The notes beneath the pieces are model-generated. The model was not told where the DNA came from. It made no database searches and saw only the letters and a program-made list of their open reading frames with translations. Positions 61,978-64,000 of a DNA stretch of 64,000 nt are shown piece after piece. The position numbers and the translations under genes are program-made. The stretch's first letter is position 1. Each line of letters begins with the position of its first letter. Source of the DNA: Pseudomonas mandelii (GTDB lineage: Bacteria; Pseudomonadota; Gammaproteobacteria; Pseudomonadales; Pseudomonadaceae); NCBI RefSeq assembly GCF_900106065.1, contig NZ_LT629796.1, forward strand, positions 1-64,000. Reading direction: 5' to 3'.

Positions 61978-63327
61978 ATGACAAAACCACGTTCGAAAAA
62001 GGCTCTCTACATCGGCCTGCCGCTGGCCCTGGCGATCAGTGCCGGGGCAGGCTATGCGGCCTGGGATTACTGGTTCAAGGACAATCCAGGCTACCCAGCC
62101 AAGGTGATGAAACAAGCCGATGAGTTGCAAGAGCGCATCCTCTCGTTCGACAGCCACGTCACCGTACCGCTGGACTTCGGCACCGCCGGCAATGAAGCGG
62201 ACAAGGACGGCACCGGGCAATTCGACCTGGTCAAGACCGGCCGCGGTCGCTTGTCCGGCGCGGCCCTGACGATTTTCGGCTGGCCGGAAATCTGGAACGG
62301 CGCCAACGCCCCGCATCGCCCCACCGCCGGCTTCGTCGACGAAGCCCGGTTCGAGCAGGAAACCCGCTACAAAATCATCAGCACGATGGTTCGCGACTTC
62401 CCCAACCAGGTTGCCATTGCCTACACCCCGGACGATTTCCGTCGCCTGCACGGCGAAGGCAAGTTCGCGATCTTCATGAGCATGCTCAACGCCTACCCGC
62501 TGGGCAACGACCTGACCGCGCTGGACACGTGGGCCGCTCGTGGCATGCGCATGTTCGGTTTCAGTTACGTGGGCAACAACGCCTGGGCGGATTCGTCCCG
62601 ACCGCTGCCGTTCTTCAATGATTCGCGCGACGCCCTTGGGGGCCTGTCGGAGATCGGCAAACAAGCGGTGCATCGTCTCAACGATCTGGGCGTGATCATC
62701 GACGTGTCGCAGATGTCGACCAAAGCCCTGGAGCAAGTCGCCCAGTTGAGCCGCACGCCGATGGTCGCCTCGCACTCGGCACCGCGTGCCCTGGTGGACA
62801 TCCCGCGCAACCTCAGCGACCAGGAAATGCAGCTGATCAAGAAAAGCGGCGGCGTGGTGCAGATTGTCGGCTTCCCGACCTACATCCGTCCGCTGAGCCA
62901 GGCCACCCAAGACAAACTCAACGCCCTGCGCGCACGCTTCGACCTGCAACCGCTGCAAGGCCTGGAGATGGCGCTGATGCCGGGCGACCCGGTGATCACC
63001 GTCTGGTCCGAACAACGTTTCGGCGAGTACGCCAGCCAGCTCTACGCCATCGTCGACGAAGAACCGAAAGCCACCCTCAAGGACTACGGCGACGCGATTG
63101 ATTACGCGGTGAAAAAAATCGGTATCGACCATGTCGGCATCAGTTCCGATTTCAACGACGGCGGCGGTCTGGAGGGCTGGAAGGATGTCAGCGAAGCTCG
63201 CAACGTGACGGCCGAGCTGATCAGTCGCGGCTACAGCGAGGCCGATATCGCCAAGCTTTGGGGCGGGAATTTCCTGCGGGTCTGGGACCAGGTGCAGAAG
63301 TCGTCCAGACCGGTGGCAAAAAACTGA
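61978..63327 (+). CDS. pvdM: pyoverdine biosynthesis dipeptidase-like protein PvdM
   Basis: A 449-residue periplasmic protein anchored by an N-terminal helix (LYIGLPLALAISAGAGYAAW). It belongs to the renal dipeptidase (membrane dipeptidase) family: SFDSHVTVPLDFG near residue 55 corresponds to the HxD metal site, VIIDVSQMSTKALEQVA near 240 and VASHSAPRALVDIPRNL near 262 to later ligands, and HVGISSDFNDGGG near 383 to the C-terminal part. PvdM acts in periplasmic maturation of ferribactin, probably with PvdP. I chose the ATG at 61978 rather than 61972 for ribosome-site spacing. Confidence 0.92.
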   Translation: MTKPRSKKALYIGLPLALAISAGAGYAAWDYWFKDNPGYPAKVMKQADELQERILSFDSHVTVPLDFGTAGNEADKDGTGQFDLVKTGRGRLSGAALTIFGWPEIWNGANAPHRPTAGFVDEARFEQETRYKIISTMVRDFPNQVAIAYTPDDFRRLHGEGKFAIFMSMLNAYPLGNDLTALDTWAARGMRMFGFSYVGNNAWADSSRPLPFFNDSRDALGGLSEIGKQAVHRLNDLGVIIDVSQMSTKALEQVAQLSRTPMVASHSAPRALVDIPRNLSDQEMQLIKKSGGVVQIVGFPTYIRPLSQATQDKLNALRARFDLQPLQGLEMALMPGDPVITVWSEQRFGEYASQLYAIVDEEPKATLKDYGDAIDYAVKKIGIDHVGISSDFNDGGGLEGWKDVSEARNVTAELISRGYSEADIAKLWGGNFLRVWDQVQKSSRPVAKN

Positions 63328-63357
63328 TGTCCTCTTTTGCAAAAGCGAACCGAGCTC

Positions 63358-64000
63358 ATGACTAACCGCCGTTCATTCCTCAAGCAGGCCGGTATTCTCG
63401 CGGCTGGCCTGCCCCTGAGTGCTGCCGTGAATCTGCCGGCACTGGCTGCCAATCCACCGCCGCTGTCCAAGGACAAATGGGCGCAATTGCGTTCGTTGTT
63501 CGACCAGGATCCGGACTACCTGCACTTCGCCAATTTCCTGGTCACGTCCCACCCACGTCCGGTGCGTGAGGCGATTGAACGCCACCGCGCCAACCTCGAC
63601 CGCAACCCGGGGCTGGCAATGGATTGGGACCTGGGCGAAACCGAAAAACGCGAGCACGCGGTGCGCGTCTGGGCCGGTCATTACCTCAAGGCCAAGCCTG
63701 AGCAAATCGCACTGACCGGCAGCACCACAGAAGGTCTGTCGCTGATCTACGGCGGCGTCCATGTTCGCCCGGATCAGGAAATCCTCACCAGCGAGCACGA
63801 ACACTACGCCACCAATTACGCTCTGGGCTATCGCCAGCAAAAGGACGGGGTCAAGGTGCGCAAGCTCAAGCTGTTCGAGAACAGCCAAACCGTGTCGGCG
63901 GATGAGGTGCTGGATTCGATCGCCAAAGGCATTCGCCCCGAAACCCGCGTGCTGGGCATGACCTGGGTGCAGTCCGGCAGCGGCGTGAAGCTGCCGATTG
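63358..64000 (+). CDS. pvdN: PvdN, PLP-dependent pyoverdine side-chain enzyme (5' part)
   Basis: The first 214 residues of a protein cut by the window edge. A Tat signal is clear: NRRSFLKQAGILAAGLPLSA, cleaved near ALA (residue 31). The fold-type I class V aminotransferase part follows with FANFLVTSHPRPVREAIERH, ALTGSTTEGLSLIYGG and EILTSEHEHYATNYALGY. In Pseudomonas PvdN converts the glutamate side chain of the pyoverdine chromophore to succinamide in the periplasm. It starts 30 bases after pvdM and shares its PvdS promoter. The PLP lysine lies beyond the window. Confidence 0.92.
   Translation, partial: MTNRRSFLKQAGILAAGLPLSAAVNLPALAANPPPLSKDKWAQLRSLFDQDPDYLHFANFLVTSHPRPVREAIERHRANLDRNPGLAMDWDLGETEKREHAVRVWAGHYLKAKPEQIALTGSTTEGLSLIYGGVHVRPDQEILTSEHEHYATNYALGYRQQKDGVKVRKLKLFENSQTVSADEVLDSIAKGIRPETRVLGMTWVQSGSGVKLPI

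Overview
The window looks like chromosomal DNA of a fluorescent Pseudomonas, most likely the P. fluorescens complex. Four things point there: GC-rich codon use; many REP/REPIN palindromes of the two types common in that group; a ferric-citrate-type fecIRA locus; and a right-hand end carrying pyoverdine genes in nearly the P. aeruginosa PAO1 order (pvdA, fpvI, pvdR, pvdT, opmQ, pvdP, pvdM, pvdN). I see no phage, insertion sequence, CRISPR array, tRNA or rRNA.

Layout. 1-9.4 kb: queD, an alpha/beta hydrolase, a codBA cytosine pair, a DapF-like protein lacking both catalytic cysteines, a frameshifted AraC regulator, a membrane-anchored CBM20 protein, a carboxymuconolactone-decarboxylase-like protein and an MFS transporter. 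9.4-13.6 kb: fecA, fecR and fecI with a candidate Fur box. 13.6-16.9 kb: accessory DNA with a single-chain, mitochondrial-type PheRS-like protein bracketed by near-identical 69-bp direct repeats, a DUF6124/DUF3077-like gene behind a strongly structured leader, and two unknown small genes.

17-33.6 kb: two adjacent amine-metabolism units. Unit A is a solute-binding protein, class III aminotransferase and LuxR regulator operon, divergent from an enoyl-CoA hydratase/thiolase pair. Unit B is a GntR regulator, a GSA-aminomutase-like enzyme and a split transketolase, divergent from an aminotransferase, a complete polyamine-type ABC importer and an SDR. The same palindromic operator occurs beside the GntR gene and twice in the divergent promoter of unit B, so unit B looks like one regulon. 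Its substrate is unknown, and it is the best candidate here for an undescribed pathway.

33.7-53 kb: a two-partner secretion pair with no recognisable toxin end, an EmrAB-like efflux pair, an AhpD-like protein, an MscS channel with a cyclic-nucleotide-binding domain, pirin, a thioesterase, a DkgB-like reductase, a BvgS/BvgA-type phosphorelay with a nearby degenerate receiver protein, and a 3' remnant of mgtA. 53-64 kb: pyoverdine genes. Four PvdS-type iron-starvation promoters, all with the same 16-base spacing, lie before pvdA, pvdR, pvdP and pvdM. A Fur-like box precedes fpvI. The fpvR anti-sigma gene expected next to fpvI is absent here.
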